This document shows positions 36,946 through 47,863 of a DNA stretch of 64,000 nucleotides, in pieces. The stretch is taken from NCBI GenBank assembly GCA_010093705.1, contig MU006097.1:796298-860297 (forward strand). Direction: 5' to 3'. How positions within the stretch are numbered: the first letter of the stretch is position 1; each line of letters begins with the position of its first letter. Under the pieces are notes generated by a model, which saw nothing but the letters and a program-made list of their open reading frames with translations, did not search any database and was not told where the DNA came from. The DNA comes from Patellaria atrata CBS 101060 (lineage: Eukaryota > Ascomycota > Dothideomycetes > Patellariales > Patellariaceae). Both the position numbers and the translations under genes were made by a program.

Positions 36946-39557
36946 TCATATAAACGAGCTAAGATAAGTACCGGTATCTTCAACGCCCTCAAGCCCCATC
37001 CCCAACCCCCCATCCCCCTTATCCACCTCCAAACCCCCAATCCTCCAAATCCTCAACCCCCCATCCTCCGCCGCGACCGCGAGGCCCCTTTCTCCCTTCC
37101 CAGACAGACCCCAACTACCGCCCGGTCTCCACGCCAACGCAGCAACCTGCCTCCTCGGCGCAACTTTCCCATCCACCTCGCACGAGGCCCTGACATCCCT
37201 CCCGGAAGAATCCAACAGCACGACCACCACCTTCCCAGTCTCCAATCCATACGCCAACTCCAGCCCCACCCCACCATCCCCGAAAGCGACAGCTGTGACA
37301 GGAGCATCGGCAGTTATCGTTTTGTTAAGAGCGACCGTTTCACCGTTCAGTTCCCACACCTTGACGCACCTATCCCTCCCCGCGGTAGCAAAGACCCTTC
37401 CACCCTCCAGGGACATAGGGGCCCACGCAGCATCGAGGATCATGCGGGCGTGAGCTTTAGGGTTCGAGGTATGGAGTCTATATCCCCCCTCTTTCTCCCC
37501 CTCCCCCTCCCGTTTAAAAAGCGTCCACATTCGATCCCGTCCCACACTCAACAACCAGCCCCCCTGTTCATCAAACGCCAACCCCGTGACCGTCAACGCG
37601 TGCGCCGCCAACGGGGGCCTAACCTCCCTCCACCCTTCTGTCTCGTAAAGCCTGATGACGGCGTGATCGACGGAGCTGGCCCGACACGCCGTCGCGATCA
37701 CGGCGCCGTCACCACTGCTCGCGACGGCGGAGATCTCGTACCCGTGTCCGTACAGCTTTTCCCGCTCCGGCCAGAGCGTGTGGCGCGCGAGGTGGTCTTC
37801 GAGCGGCGGGTGCGGGATCTCCAGCGTGGACTTGCGCGTCACGGCCGCGGGGTCGGGAACATCTCTATCTCTATCCCTGGCCTCGACCCCGCCGGGGATG
37901 GTGGCGGGAACGACGTGGGCGTCGTCGACGGCTTGGATGGCTTTGTTCGAGAGGCCGAGGACGGGCATGTTGGCCGCGTCGGGGAGGTCTCCATCTTGCT
38001 CGGGCCGGATGTCGCAGAGGCGGGCGAGGAGGGAGGCGAGGGCGGCGGGCTCGTCGAAGACGCGGAGGAGTTTCTCGTCGGCGCCGGAGACGAAGCGGGT
38101 AGAGGTGAGGGGTGCGATGCAGTTGAGGTCGTAGCCGTGGATTTGAGGGCGGGCGAATTCGTGCCATGAGATTGTTTGGGCTCGCTTCCACTGCGCGTGG
38201 AGACGGGTCGTTTGGTCTGCGCTGGTGGTTAGAAGATAGCTTCCCTCAGGTGCCCAGGCGAGGCTTCTGATCTCTTTGGTGTGGCCGCTGATGGCAACGT
38301 GGGGGATCCAACTGTCGGAACTGGCGTCGTGGTTCCATAACCGCCAGCTCCCTGTGCGGCCAAGACTTACTACCGATGTGCCGGAGGGTGACCATAGACC
38401 TGCGTAGAAACCTCCCGTGCTCCCGGTCGCGGTGGTAGAGCCTTTCTGTGCGCTGATTTCGCCGAGTCGAGTCGTGCATATCCATACCCCTGAAGCGGGA
38501 TCGGGTGACCAAAAGGCCAATGAGTTGTCCGCGGACGCGGAGAGGAGTTGGAGTGTGTTGTCCTTGATGTACCATGACACGGAGTAGATCCAATCCTCGT
38601 GGCCCAGGAGGAGGGCTTCGAATGTGATGGAATAGTTCAACCCATCGAGGGTCGAGAAACGGTGGGCTTTGTTGGAGAGTGATTTTCCGATGATCCCCAG
38701 CGAGGGGTCACTTGCGGTGCTGGCGACGGGAAGGTCTTGTCCTTGGTGGAGACGCCAGAGACGGATATATTTGTCTTGACTTGCGGAGGCGAGGAGGAGG
38801 TCGCTCGATTCCGAGTCGTTCTCTCTAGTAATCTCAACAGAGCGAATCCAGCCTTCGTGGCCGGATAAGGTGGCTACGAGCTCGAATTTGTCGTTTTTGC
38901 TGACATAGATCTGGATCGTGGCTTTAGTGCCAGCGACGGCGAGGACCTCTGATCCCGAGCTCAAAGGTGCTACTGCTACGGCAAGGGGGAAGATTCGGGG
39001 AGATAATGAGAGGGTTTGTTTGAGCTCGACATGTATATCAGTTGAAGCATTATTGCGTGTGAGAGACCAGATTTTCACAGTGGCATCAGCAGCTCCTGAG
39101 ACAAAGATATTTGAGTCCGGTAATACGGCAAGACAGTTGATAGAGCCTTCGTGTCCTGTCAAGATTTTCACTTCTCGATAGCCGACTGGTGAGGTCTCAT
39201 CACTACACCAGACTCTGATAGTCTTATCTACAGAACCACTGAGGATGATAGATCCATCAGAGTTGGGAGAGGGAAAGTATTTTACTGCGTTAACGACGTC
39301 GATGTGACCAGTCAGGAGGGATTTAACACCGCAATATGTTGGATCCTTTGTGAGAATTAGCCACACAGTTTCTTAGAGGCCCTTCTTTGGGGTGGGAAGG
39401 GTAAAATAGTTTTATTGTAGCTTACTAGAGGATCCCAAATAGCTACATTATCATCAGCACCAAAAGCAAGCTGCCTCGAACCATCACGGGCCCAATCTGA
39501 TGCTGCGGGATGCCGATTTCCGCCGATACTTATGTACTCGGGTGTTATTTCGACCAT
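36946..39557 (-). CDS. ELP2: Elongator complex subunit 2, WD40 protein
   Basis: Two exons (39557-39426, 39345-36946) close to 843 residues made of two WD40 propellers. Repeats are easily seen: LTGHIDVVNAVKYF, LTGHEGSINCLAVL, LSGHEGWIRSVEI, LLGHEDWIYSVSW, ISGHTKEIRSLAW, then a second set including KVWELNGETVALNKT. The Elp2-specific start (ISIGGNRHPAASDWARDG, GADDNVAIWD) and the stretch FASGTDEK-like RFVSGADEKLLRVFDEP confirm the subunit. Elp2 is in the Elp123 core of Elongator, which adds the cm5 group to wobble U34 of tRNA. The start is the first ATG in frame; the gene shares its upstream spacer with URM1. Confidence 0.95.
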
Positions 39558-39819
39558 CTCTTTCAATGGTGACTCCTAGCTCTTTCGATATATTCGTTCT
39601 CATTCTACCACTATTTCATTAGACATCCTCATGCAGTAAGACTAAAGTTGAATGTTTGCCGAACCATGAAAACATCAAAAAATTTCCTATCCCGCTTAGA
39701 CTCGGCTAAAATTCGATGAGACCTCGTCAAAGCCTGCCTCCTCAAGTATCAAAAGATCCACAGTATCGCACTCCCAACTACAAACTTCCTCCGCGACACA
39801 AATCCTTTTGACCACAAGA
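39558..39819. promoter_or_regulatory. Bidirectional promoter of ELP2 and URM1
   Basis: Only 262 bp separate the ELP2 start codon (minus strand) from the URM1 start codon (plus strand). Both promoters must lie here or overlap the genes. No specific factor site is claimed. Confidence 0.65.
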
Positions 39820-40381
39820 ATGGCGTCAGATACGATCTCCATAACTGTCGAATTCACGTACGTCCCCCTGGTCCCTTCCCCCTTTGGCCCCTTCCATACC
39901 CCTTCCAACCCTCCCCACAACCCCCAATACCCCCCTTTTCTCTATTTTAACCACAGAAAGCACAGCGGCGGTCTGGAACTCCTCTTCGGCAATAAGAAAA
40001 AGCATACGGTCTCTCTCCCCGGCGCCTCAAAAACCAAAAACCCAGATATCACGTTCCTCGTGAACCATCTGTGCGAGAACCTCATGCAGGACTCGCGACG
40101 GGAGTTGTTCGTCTTGGATGGTGGAGTGTGAGTACTTCCTTTAAAAGCCCTTTCCCCCTAATCCCCCCATTTCACCACTTACTCACAAAACCGGCCACGG
40201 TGAACCCGACTCATTTGGCGGGTGTTTCATGGGGTGGGGTAGAAGGCTGACTGGGGGGGTTAGGCGACCAGGAATTCTGGTGTTGATTAATGATGCGGAT
40301 TGGGAATTGGAAGGGGAGGAGAAGTACGAGTTGCAGAGCGGCGATCACGTTTTGTTCGTGAGTACGTTGCACGGGGGTTGA
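39820..40381 (+). CDS. URM1: Ubiquitin-related modifier 1
   Basis: Three exons (39820-39857, 39957-40127, 40264-40381) close to 108 residues. The start [20 protein letters not shown], the middle [17 protein letters not shown] and the end [11 protein letters not shown] with a terminal Gly-Gly are the hallmarks of Urm1. The Gly-Gly end is thiocarboxylated by Uba4 and supplies sulfur for 2-thiolation of tRNA wobble U34; Urm1 is also conjugated to proteins under oxidative stress. Intron 1 splits codon 13 right after the beta-strand. This is the sulfur-carrier partner pathway of Elongator, whose ELP2 gene diverges from the same spacer. Confidence 0.96.
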
Positions 40382-40715
40382 GAGTTGAGTTTACTTTAGA
40401 CGAGCGATGAAAGATCAGTGATACCCCTTAATACAGTGCAAGCCTATTCACGAAGAATTTAACCCTGATGCTGCCACTGATGATATCTAGTAATGGTTCA
40501 TGTGGAGAACTAAATGCAGTAGTATATACAAAGAATACATCATTAAGATTCGAGACAAAGGATTGGTTGATCCGATGCATCGTCTTCTAGATCTGAATGT
40601 GACGAGTATATCCCAAACGCCGTCTAGATGCTATGTTCCTCAGACACCCTTGCAGGTCGAATGAACTGGGACTCTGAAGATTTGGAAATCGGTAAAAATC
40701 TCTAATTAGCGTTCT
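40382..40715. other. Convergent 3' spacer
   Basis: 334 bp between the converging URM1 and transporter genes. No feature seen. Confidence 0.45.
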
Positions 40716-42477
40716 CTAATCATCGAACTCATCCTCATCTATTTCCTCAGCTACCTTTCTCTTTGCCTCCTCACCCATCTCCTTATACGTAGCGTAACTA
40801 AGGAGAGCAAAAGCAGCAATGATAAGCAAACCACCCGCGAGAGCGGCAGGGGTAAGAGGAGTTTTCAATGGGGGAGGAAGTATCTGGTCTATGATGGCAA
40901 CGATAAAGATGGTGAGAAGTGCAGCTACAGATGAGAGGACGGGTGACGTCAAACTCATGAGGACGAGGAAGGAGCCGGAGAAGACTAAGTGACGTTAATG
41001 AATTGAAGGGTGAGTATGGCCCGCGGAGGGAACTTACTTGCGTTCGCCGACACGCTTATAGCCATCATCCACGCAGCCTCACCTCGTGGAAGCTCAAAAG
41101 TCTCCCAACCCATGAAATGGAGTATCGGTAGAGGGATCCATAGTACAAGCAGCGTAAAAGATCCAATCATACTTCCAAACGTATTGGCGAAGATCATTCC
41201 GCGCCCAGGACTAGTGCCATCTGGAGGACAAGCAAATCTCTTATACAACACCTCGTATAACCCATAAAGAACACTACCCACACCGATGATGAGGTTCCCA
41301 AGTGGTCGATCACGTGCGTTTGACGGATCAGGGGCCATGTCACCACCAGCTCCACCACCTGACTTGCTGCCGTGTTTTGAAGGTGACTGGTCACCGTATG
41401 CTACTATAAGCACGCCGATGATAGCCACAATAACTGCGAAGACTTTTGAAAACCGTACTTTCTCGTGGAGCAGAGGGATACTGAATGCGTAGGCGAAGAA
41501 TGCGGAACAATTATAAATAGCTGTAAGGTCGCTCGCGGTTGTGAGATCTACGGCTACATACCAGCTCCCACCTGCAACTGTAAGAGCACAGGTGATCATT
41601 GCGGTCATCCTGAGCATGTATGGTACGGGAGACCTCTTTGAGGCGATTGCTGATTGATGTGGTACCCGCTGCTCCACCATTTGAGCGGTTTGACGGAGTA
41701 GTTTAATATGTCTCCGCCAAAATACTTCCCACGGCTCATGCCATCTCTGCAATCGTAGGATCAGGAGCTGCGTTGGCCAAAGCAGAGTCCAAGAGCCATG
41801 GGTAAAGTATCTGGAGGTGGAGTAGATTAGCATAAAGTCCTGTTATAGTATAATTCAAAAGTTCCAATAAAAAAAAAAAGCCCTCGTAAATGCCTGCAAA
41901 ATGTAACTTACAGCATACAATACGCCTTATTCCATTTCAAGTTATGCTGGATGTAGACAGCCGTTTCCGTCTGAACTGCGAAAGATATTAAACTGAGTAC
42001 TAGGAACCCCGCAGCATATGTATATCTCTTGCGGTTTGCAGCCTTTGCTTCTGCAATAGAATGTATCTCCCCAAGTGTCGAGTGCCTGCTCAGGGGTGGT
42101 CGGGACTCCGCCTTCGACCCAAGCAAAGGTTGTTGTGATCGTTTTGAATACATGTCCGGTCTTAAATCTGACGGCATGTCCTTGTCTTCCTCCTTCCAGT
42201 CCTCGGAGTCGAGGTCACTGTTAGAGTCCTCCTCTTGCTGCCCTGAAGGTCCTTCACCGTTGTCCGGAGAGCATCTGATAGGATTCTGGACAGTTACGAA
42301 AGGGGATGGTGTCCGGGATTGTTGTCGGGAAGAAGGGTGAGATATATGAACCGGAGAGCTGAGGGGTTCTGAGGAAGTATCTTCCTGTGTGAGGTCTTTA
42401 TTTGGCGGATTCAAGTATTGTGCAGAGGTCTTTGAAAGTGTGGACAAGGGGATTGAAGGTTGGGGCTTATTAGGCAT
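40716..42477 (-). CDS. DMT/EamA-superfamily membrane transporter (yeast YML018C-like)
   Basis: Three exons (42477-41912, 41810-41038, 40984-40716) close to 535 residues. A long polar N-terminal region (about 150 residues, Ser/Pro-rich, acidic SDLDSEDWKEEDKD) precedes about ten hydrophobic segments, including YAAGFLVLSLISFAV, AVIVAIIGVLIVAY and ALAGGLLIIAAFALLSYA. The DLTAIYNCSAFFAYAFSIPLL segment followed by VLYGLYEVLYKRFA fits the drug/metabolite-transporter family of fungal vacuolar membrane proteins related to yeast YML018C/THI74. The substrate is unknown. The C-terminus is acidic (EEIDEDEFDD). Confidence 0.85.
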
Positions 42478-43602
42478 GCAAGCGGATCAGGAGGTTTATA
42501 CGGAGAGCCACGGGGATATGTGGCCCTGGGTTGGAGCTGTACAGGCGAAGGATTGGTATTGGAAGACTGAAACTCGTAATGCATGCGGATGTTTCTTAGA
42601 CAATCAGGTCTTTCGGTGTTTCTCGTTTCTCCAGCTGACATGTGTAGGAGGCACGGGGGTTGTCCGTACCTTTTGGCTGCAGGCTTGGTGTTCAGATGTA
42701 CGGCTATCGGCACACGCGCCAACCTTTGATCAAAGCATTCAGGGCACACATCAGGTTCCGCCCGGCTATCCTTCCGATTCCTCCTTTTCAGGCACTATAT
42801 TGATTGTTAAGTAGAGAAGCAAAGTCAACTCAGTTAACGGTATAGGCACTTGCTTGCTGTTCTCAAACTCTTTCATGCTTCCTCGTCTAGGTCTTCTACA
42901 TCCGATATAGCGACGACACCTAATCCCCACGCGAGCTGAGACTTCCTTTAGGTTGCCTCATGCTACATGTGACCTTGATAGTTTAAAAACACTCATGGTT
43001 AACCGGTTCAGGAAAAAGAATTCATCAGGGCATAATGCTGTTAGGGTACTCCAGCCGATTTCTAGGCTGCAGCAATCAAGGCATCATAAACCATCTCAGT
43101 TTAGAGACGATGCCCTGATTCTGGGTACCATGCATTCTTGTATCTTCATCGGATATCAACATATAATCCCGACGCGAAGCCGTGCGGGGGAGAACCGTTT
43201 AGGTAGACAATTCAATCAATGTAGTGCTTCTAGCGATCTAGAATCATTGGAATACTATGGCGGAGATTCTGGGTGATAAGAAATCCTTATATCAAGTATC
43301 TAGCACTTGTCGGATTCCGAAAATTGGCAAACTGAAAGTCACCACGCCCTTTGTACATTTTCCGTACAGGGGGAGCTACCTTACCTTTAACTACTTGTGC
43401 ATATACCTCAGAATTGACTTCATAAGCCCATCTGTGCCGAAATTCAAGCAGAGACGGGAGCTCCAGGTACCTCAGTAAAGTATACAATATCTTCCAAGAA
43501 TCATTCGTCACTCTGCTGAATATCTATCTTCTAAAGTCCTCAACTTTACTCGATACTTACCGTACCTTCACAACCCGCTATAATCTAAAATCTCAAGAAG
43601 CA
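42478..43602. other. Divergent intergenic region, 1.1 kb
   Basis: Contains the promoters of the transporter (minus) and the aldo-keto reductase (plus). Frames such as 42953-43276 (107 codons) have no motif. Nothing else seen. Confidence 0.45.
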
Positions 43603-44844
43603 ATGCCTCTCGTAGTGCAACGTCTAAAACCGAGAATCATCCTCGGATGCATGACCTTTGGGTAAGTTTTGACATACAACCATCACCGGAGCGAATCGGT
43701 ACTGAGGGATATCCAACAGACCTGATAAAGAGGGAGGTGCAACAGTCAATTTACTCGATGACTATAAAAAGATTCTCGATGTATTCCAATCTCAAGGTTA
43801 CAACGAGATCGATACGGCCAGGACCTATGTCAATGGAAAACAAGAAGCTTTTACCGCCGCAGCTGGCTGGAAAGATAGGGGTTTGACCATCGCTACGAAG
43901 AGTTATCCTAGTACGCCGGGAATCCACAAGAAAGAGGTCATCACCGAGCAGATCAATACGAGTCTGAAGGAATTGCAGACTGATACTGTTGATATCTTCT
44001 ATCTTCATGCTGCGGATAGGAGTGTTCCCGTAAGTAACACATACATCAGTAACTCAAATCCTACGATCTTCCCCCTATTTAATAACTTTTCCATAAAGAA
44101 CTCATCATATCAATTCCCCATTTGGCCTTATGGCATCTGATAACAAACTCACTGAATTTAACCTAGTTTACGGAAACTCTGGAGGTAGTGAATGAATTTC
44201 ACAAGGAAGGCAAATTCGTTCAATTAGGTCTGAGCAACTACACTGCCTTCGAGGTTGCCGAAATAGTCATCACTTGCAAAGAGCGTGGATGGGTCCGACC
44301 AACGATCTATCAAGCGATGTACAACGCTATTACACGTTCGATTGAACCAGAACTGATCCCAGCATGTCGCCGCTACGGCTTAGAGATCGTCATCTACAAT
44401 CCCCTTGCCGGTGGTATCTTCTCCGGAAAATATAAAGTCAACCAGGCACCGTCCGAGGGCCGCTTCAGCGATAGTCTTGGAGCATTGGGGAAACGCTACC
44501 GCGACCGTTACTTCCGCGACAGTACCTTCGCAGCTCTTGAGATTATCGAGCCAGTCGTAAAGAAGAACGGCCTTACCTTACTCGAAACCGCCTTCCGATG
44601 GGTAATGCACCATTCAGCACTCAATGTGAAAGATGGGAACGATGGTATCATCATTGGTGTGAGTTCTTTGGCACAGCTAGAGGGTAACCTAAACGACTTG
44701 GAGAAAGGACCATTGCCTGAGGAGGTGGTGAAAGCGCTTGATGATGCATGGTTGATAAACAAGGCGACAGCGCCCCCTTACTGGCACTTAGAGCTCAAGT
44801 ATACGTATGATACCCGAAAGGAGTTATTCGGCTTGGGAGGTTAG
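43603..44844 (+). CDS. Aldo-keto reductase, aflatoxin-aldehyde-reductase (AKR7) type
   Basis: Three exons (43603-43661, 43720-44029, 44167-44844) close to 348 residues. The catalytic tetrad is present: Asp and Tyr in NEIDTARTYVNGKQEA, Lys in TIATKSYP, His in IFYLHAADRS. The start PRIILGCMTFG-PDKEGGATVN is formed across intron 1. LGLSNYTAFEVAEIV, IYQAMYNAITR and IYNPLAGGIFSGKY are typical AKR7 segments. These NADPH enzymes reduce aldehydes, including dialdehydes and succinic semialdehyde; the natural substrate here is unknown. The intron 2 region is AT-rich. Cytosolic, with no targeting signal. Confidence 0.92.
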
Positions 44845-45004
44845 GCGACACAGACGACTAGTCGGATATCGAGACGATGTCGACAGATGTCTGAATGCTA
44901 ACCAGCTTCATCTAGATGTACATGACGTCCCATGTATAAGTATCTACACAAATATTAAGTCATTACCCAAATTTCATTCTTGAACGCACCTCATTAGGTA
45001 CCTC

Positions 45005-45853
45005 CTACATAACCGTACAACATCCCCTAAGTGCCTTAAATAACTTCGGCAGCAACTTCTGCTCCACTCCTCCAAGCCCATCGTGCTGTCCTTGTTGCTG
45101 ATGATGCCCACCACCACCATGATGCGGCTCCTGATGACCCGGATACCCCTGCTGCCCGCCATGATGCTGCGATGGAATATGTACCTGTCCACCCTGAAGG
45201 TTGATATGAATTCTCCCCACATTATCCTCCGTCATATACTGCAGCCCTAACTCCCGACACATCCGTTCAACAGCCGGTTTGAGCTTCTGGACATGGTTGG
45301 CCGAATGATTGCCCTTCCCCACAATCCTACATCGCAAAGTCAGCTCCAACCCCCTCTATCCTTCCAACCCAACCCCAAACCACGCCCACGAAAACTCACA
45401 CATGCAACCCCTCCTGCCCCGCTCCCCTCGCCGCCCTAATCCTACTCTCCAGCACCGCCTCCGCCTCCTCGACAAAGAGCCCATGCAAATCGATCTCGTC
45501 CCCCCTCACCCTCCCCTCGGCGTTGTTCTCACGGAAGATAAACTCCGCCGCCTGTCTGTTGCAGTCATCCATCTTAGCCGCGTGGCGCTTGCCTTGCTCA
45601 GAGAGGGCGTGGGCCGCAGCGCCGTCGCCGCGCTCGTACGCCGAGTGCGCTTTGTCGAAGCATTGTTGGCGCTTTGAAGCTTCTTGGCTAGCGAGGGAGC
45701 GTAGGCGGTCGTATTCGGCTTCTGCGCGCTGGGATTGGGTGTGGTTGAATGCTGGGGGGTTGTCAGTGGTGCGGAGGGAGGTGGAGGAGGATGGGGTTTG
45801 GGGGGAATGGGATTGGTACCGCGGCCGCCGAGTTGGGTAAGGGGGTAGGACAT
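45005..45853 (-). CDS. DUF1771-Smr domain protein
   Basis: Three exons (45853-45820, 45751-45400, 45326-45005) close to 235 residues. After a short start, a DUF1771 helical region runs EAEYDRLRSLASQEASKR to RQAAEFIFREN, followed by an Smr domain with IDLHGLFVEEAEAVLESRI and the glycine-rich HVIVGKGNHS, created across intron 2. Smr domains bind or cut nucleic acids; related fungal proteins (yeast Cue2 has the endonuclease form) act in mRNA quality control, but no CUE domain is present here. The tail is an unusual His/Gly/Gln-rich stretch (PHHGGGGHHQQQGQ) before LLPKLFKALRGCC. The role is therefore inferred only at domain level. Confidence 0.9.
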
Positions 45854-46539
45854 TTGGGATTTAGATATCCAAGGAGTATAATTGTTCGATAGTATGTGAG
45901 ACGGTAATGACTGCGAATACCCGGATGTTATGATGTAAAGATAGACACGAGGTGTCGACGTGTTTGAAGTCTTGGCAGATTCGCGAGCACGTGTACCTAG
46001 TCGCGCTTGAGTTAGTCTAAGCTTGGCGTAGACGGTGGATCAGGTATCTTGTCCATTCAATAATGATTCGACGACTACAATATCCATCTACGAGATAAAA
46101 GAACGGCTCGTGAATTGTGAGTCGCAGCGGAATAGGTCACCTAGTCAGCTCTCAGAGTTTTACCGCCATAGACTATTCGATAGCTCTCATTATCCATTCC
46201 TTCACGATTCAGGGGAGAATTACGAATACAACAGTACTTCGGTCAACTACATATCATATCTCCAAGAAGACTCTGCATTGATAGAAAAATGATCAGTCTC
46301 AATGCTAAATACTTATTCGTTCGACAAGCCACCATTAATAGAAGGCTAAACTCTGCTCTACATACGCGCCCGGAGCTATGCGTCAGTCAGGCAAGCATCT
46401 TCCGTTGTGCCGCTATCATTGGGGGCCAAGCGCTTCCTACCCCCTAAGTAAAATCAACATGGAGCTTTTATAAGGTATGTAGCACAGCATTCGAGAATAA
46501 TGTTGTATTTTTAAGTTCCATTGTACTTTGCCCCTTACC
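45854..46539. other. Intergenic region
   Basis: 686 bp upstream of the Smr gene and of the decayed membrane-protein gene. An 85-codon frame at 46035-46292 has no motif. Nothing else supported. Confidence 0.4.
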
Positions 46540-47686
46540 ATGCCACCGGAGCGGCGCGTCGGCTATACGATCAACGACGGCGGCAGAGGTACGCTGGACC
46601 TACTATTAAGCTGTCTGGTAACTGTTATTCTTTGCACGTGGACAGTACAACGGTTACAGGTGGTACCGTGGTGTAATTCCCGCACCATCATATTCAAGAA
46701 GAAGGCATTCTGGATGCTGATTACCCTTCTTAGCCTAGAATACGTGACGTGAGTTGCATTCCAGCAATGGCAGCGAGCACGCAGATATCGCGAGCTTGCT
46801 CGCATGGAGAAGACGGGATGGACAATAAAACATGGGTTTTATGTGGATATGGGCGGGTTGAAGGTGGTATTAGCAGGGAGAGATGTAGAGATATTCAAGA
46901 AGGAGAACACTGATATCGAGAGATGTGATGATGGAGTCTATCTGACCATAAGATTGGAGGATCTGATTTTTCTGGTTGAGGCGGACCTGATACCGCTTCC
47001 TAACATCGATATCCATGATCTGGAAGAGCGGAGCAAGAACGATATATTCGCTAGAGTCGTAACGTTGATCCAGGTTCTCTATTTTCTAGTGTATTCTTTC
47101 GGACGTCTGGGTTCAGGGCTTCCGATATCCACATTGGAATTGTCTACTCTAGCTTTCATATGCTGTGCGGCCTTTATCGAGTACTTCTGGTGGAATAAAC
47201 CATTGGACCTTCGATCCGCTACGGTCATAACAGTGGCCCCAGACAAACGGGAACGCTTTGTCTCGATCTTTTCGGAATTACGTTTCAACACTCCTGAACA
47301 AGACCTCTCAGAACAGGTTGACCTCAAGCTATTCTTCGACCGCATCCTTGAGGGAGACGAGTCCAGTAAAATTGCGGTGCATGCCGTATGGATAGGATGC
47401 ATTTTCAATGGTATCCACATCTCTGCGTGGAATTATTCCTTCGCGTCAGATACGGAACGTCTCCTTTGGCATATAGCCAGTGTCAGTGCTTGTGGCATGT
47501 GTTCTGATGTGGGCAGCTACATTCATCCGCCCGAAGATAGTTGGACTTATCCTTGCCGGGCTATCTGCTTTCGTCTACGATCTTTGCCGTATGTATCTTA
47601 TGGTAGAATCTTTTGTTGGCCTGCGTTCGGTTCCAGAGGCGTTGTATAACTCTGCTCCATGGCAAAATGCTTTACCTGGAAATTAA
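46540..47686 (+). pseudogene. Decayed fungal multi-pass membrane protein gene
   Basis: The frame from ATG 46540 reads NDGGRGTLDLLLSCLVTVIL then CTWTVQRLQV, the start of a common fungal family of hypothetical membrane proteins (GGRGT..LW.C..T..LC.WT.LH.NVP). At 46750-46752 a TGA stands where the family normally has Trp (EYVT-stop-VAFQQWQRARRY). The same frame then stays open and family-like (HGFYVDMGG; hydrophobic VVTLIQVLYFLVYSF) to about 47475, after which the family's C-terminus (RMYLMVESFVGLRSVPEALYN) continues in another frame to a stop at 47686. No intron of plausible size removes either break. So the gene carries one nonsense and one frameshift change, few enough to suggest a fairly recent loss. 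Confidence 0.75.
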
Positions 47687-47863
47687 TGGAGTCGTGGTGG
47701 CCTTTACGAGTAAAACGTGAAACTAAGGTATGTAGTTCTCAAAATAGTCTATTGATTCTAATATTCTAAGTTATGCACAAAGGTTCCTTCCGGTACATAC
47801 CATCTTAAGGGGTACTGTAGCGATAATCCAAGGTGAAAGGGGTGCAAATCCGACGTAGATACA

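Noticed and set aside
36907-38169. A 420-codon plus-strand frame inside ELP2
   Set aside because: It is antisense to WD40 repeats of a firmly identified gene and is dominated by Pro/Arg/His from GC-rich codons.
46750-46810. Intron that would remove the TGA in the decayed membrane-protein gene
   Set aside because: The only in-range acceptor breaks the frame and would remove the family-typical FQQW segment; the nearer acceptor leaves a 17-bp intron.
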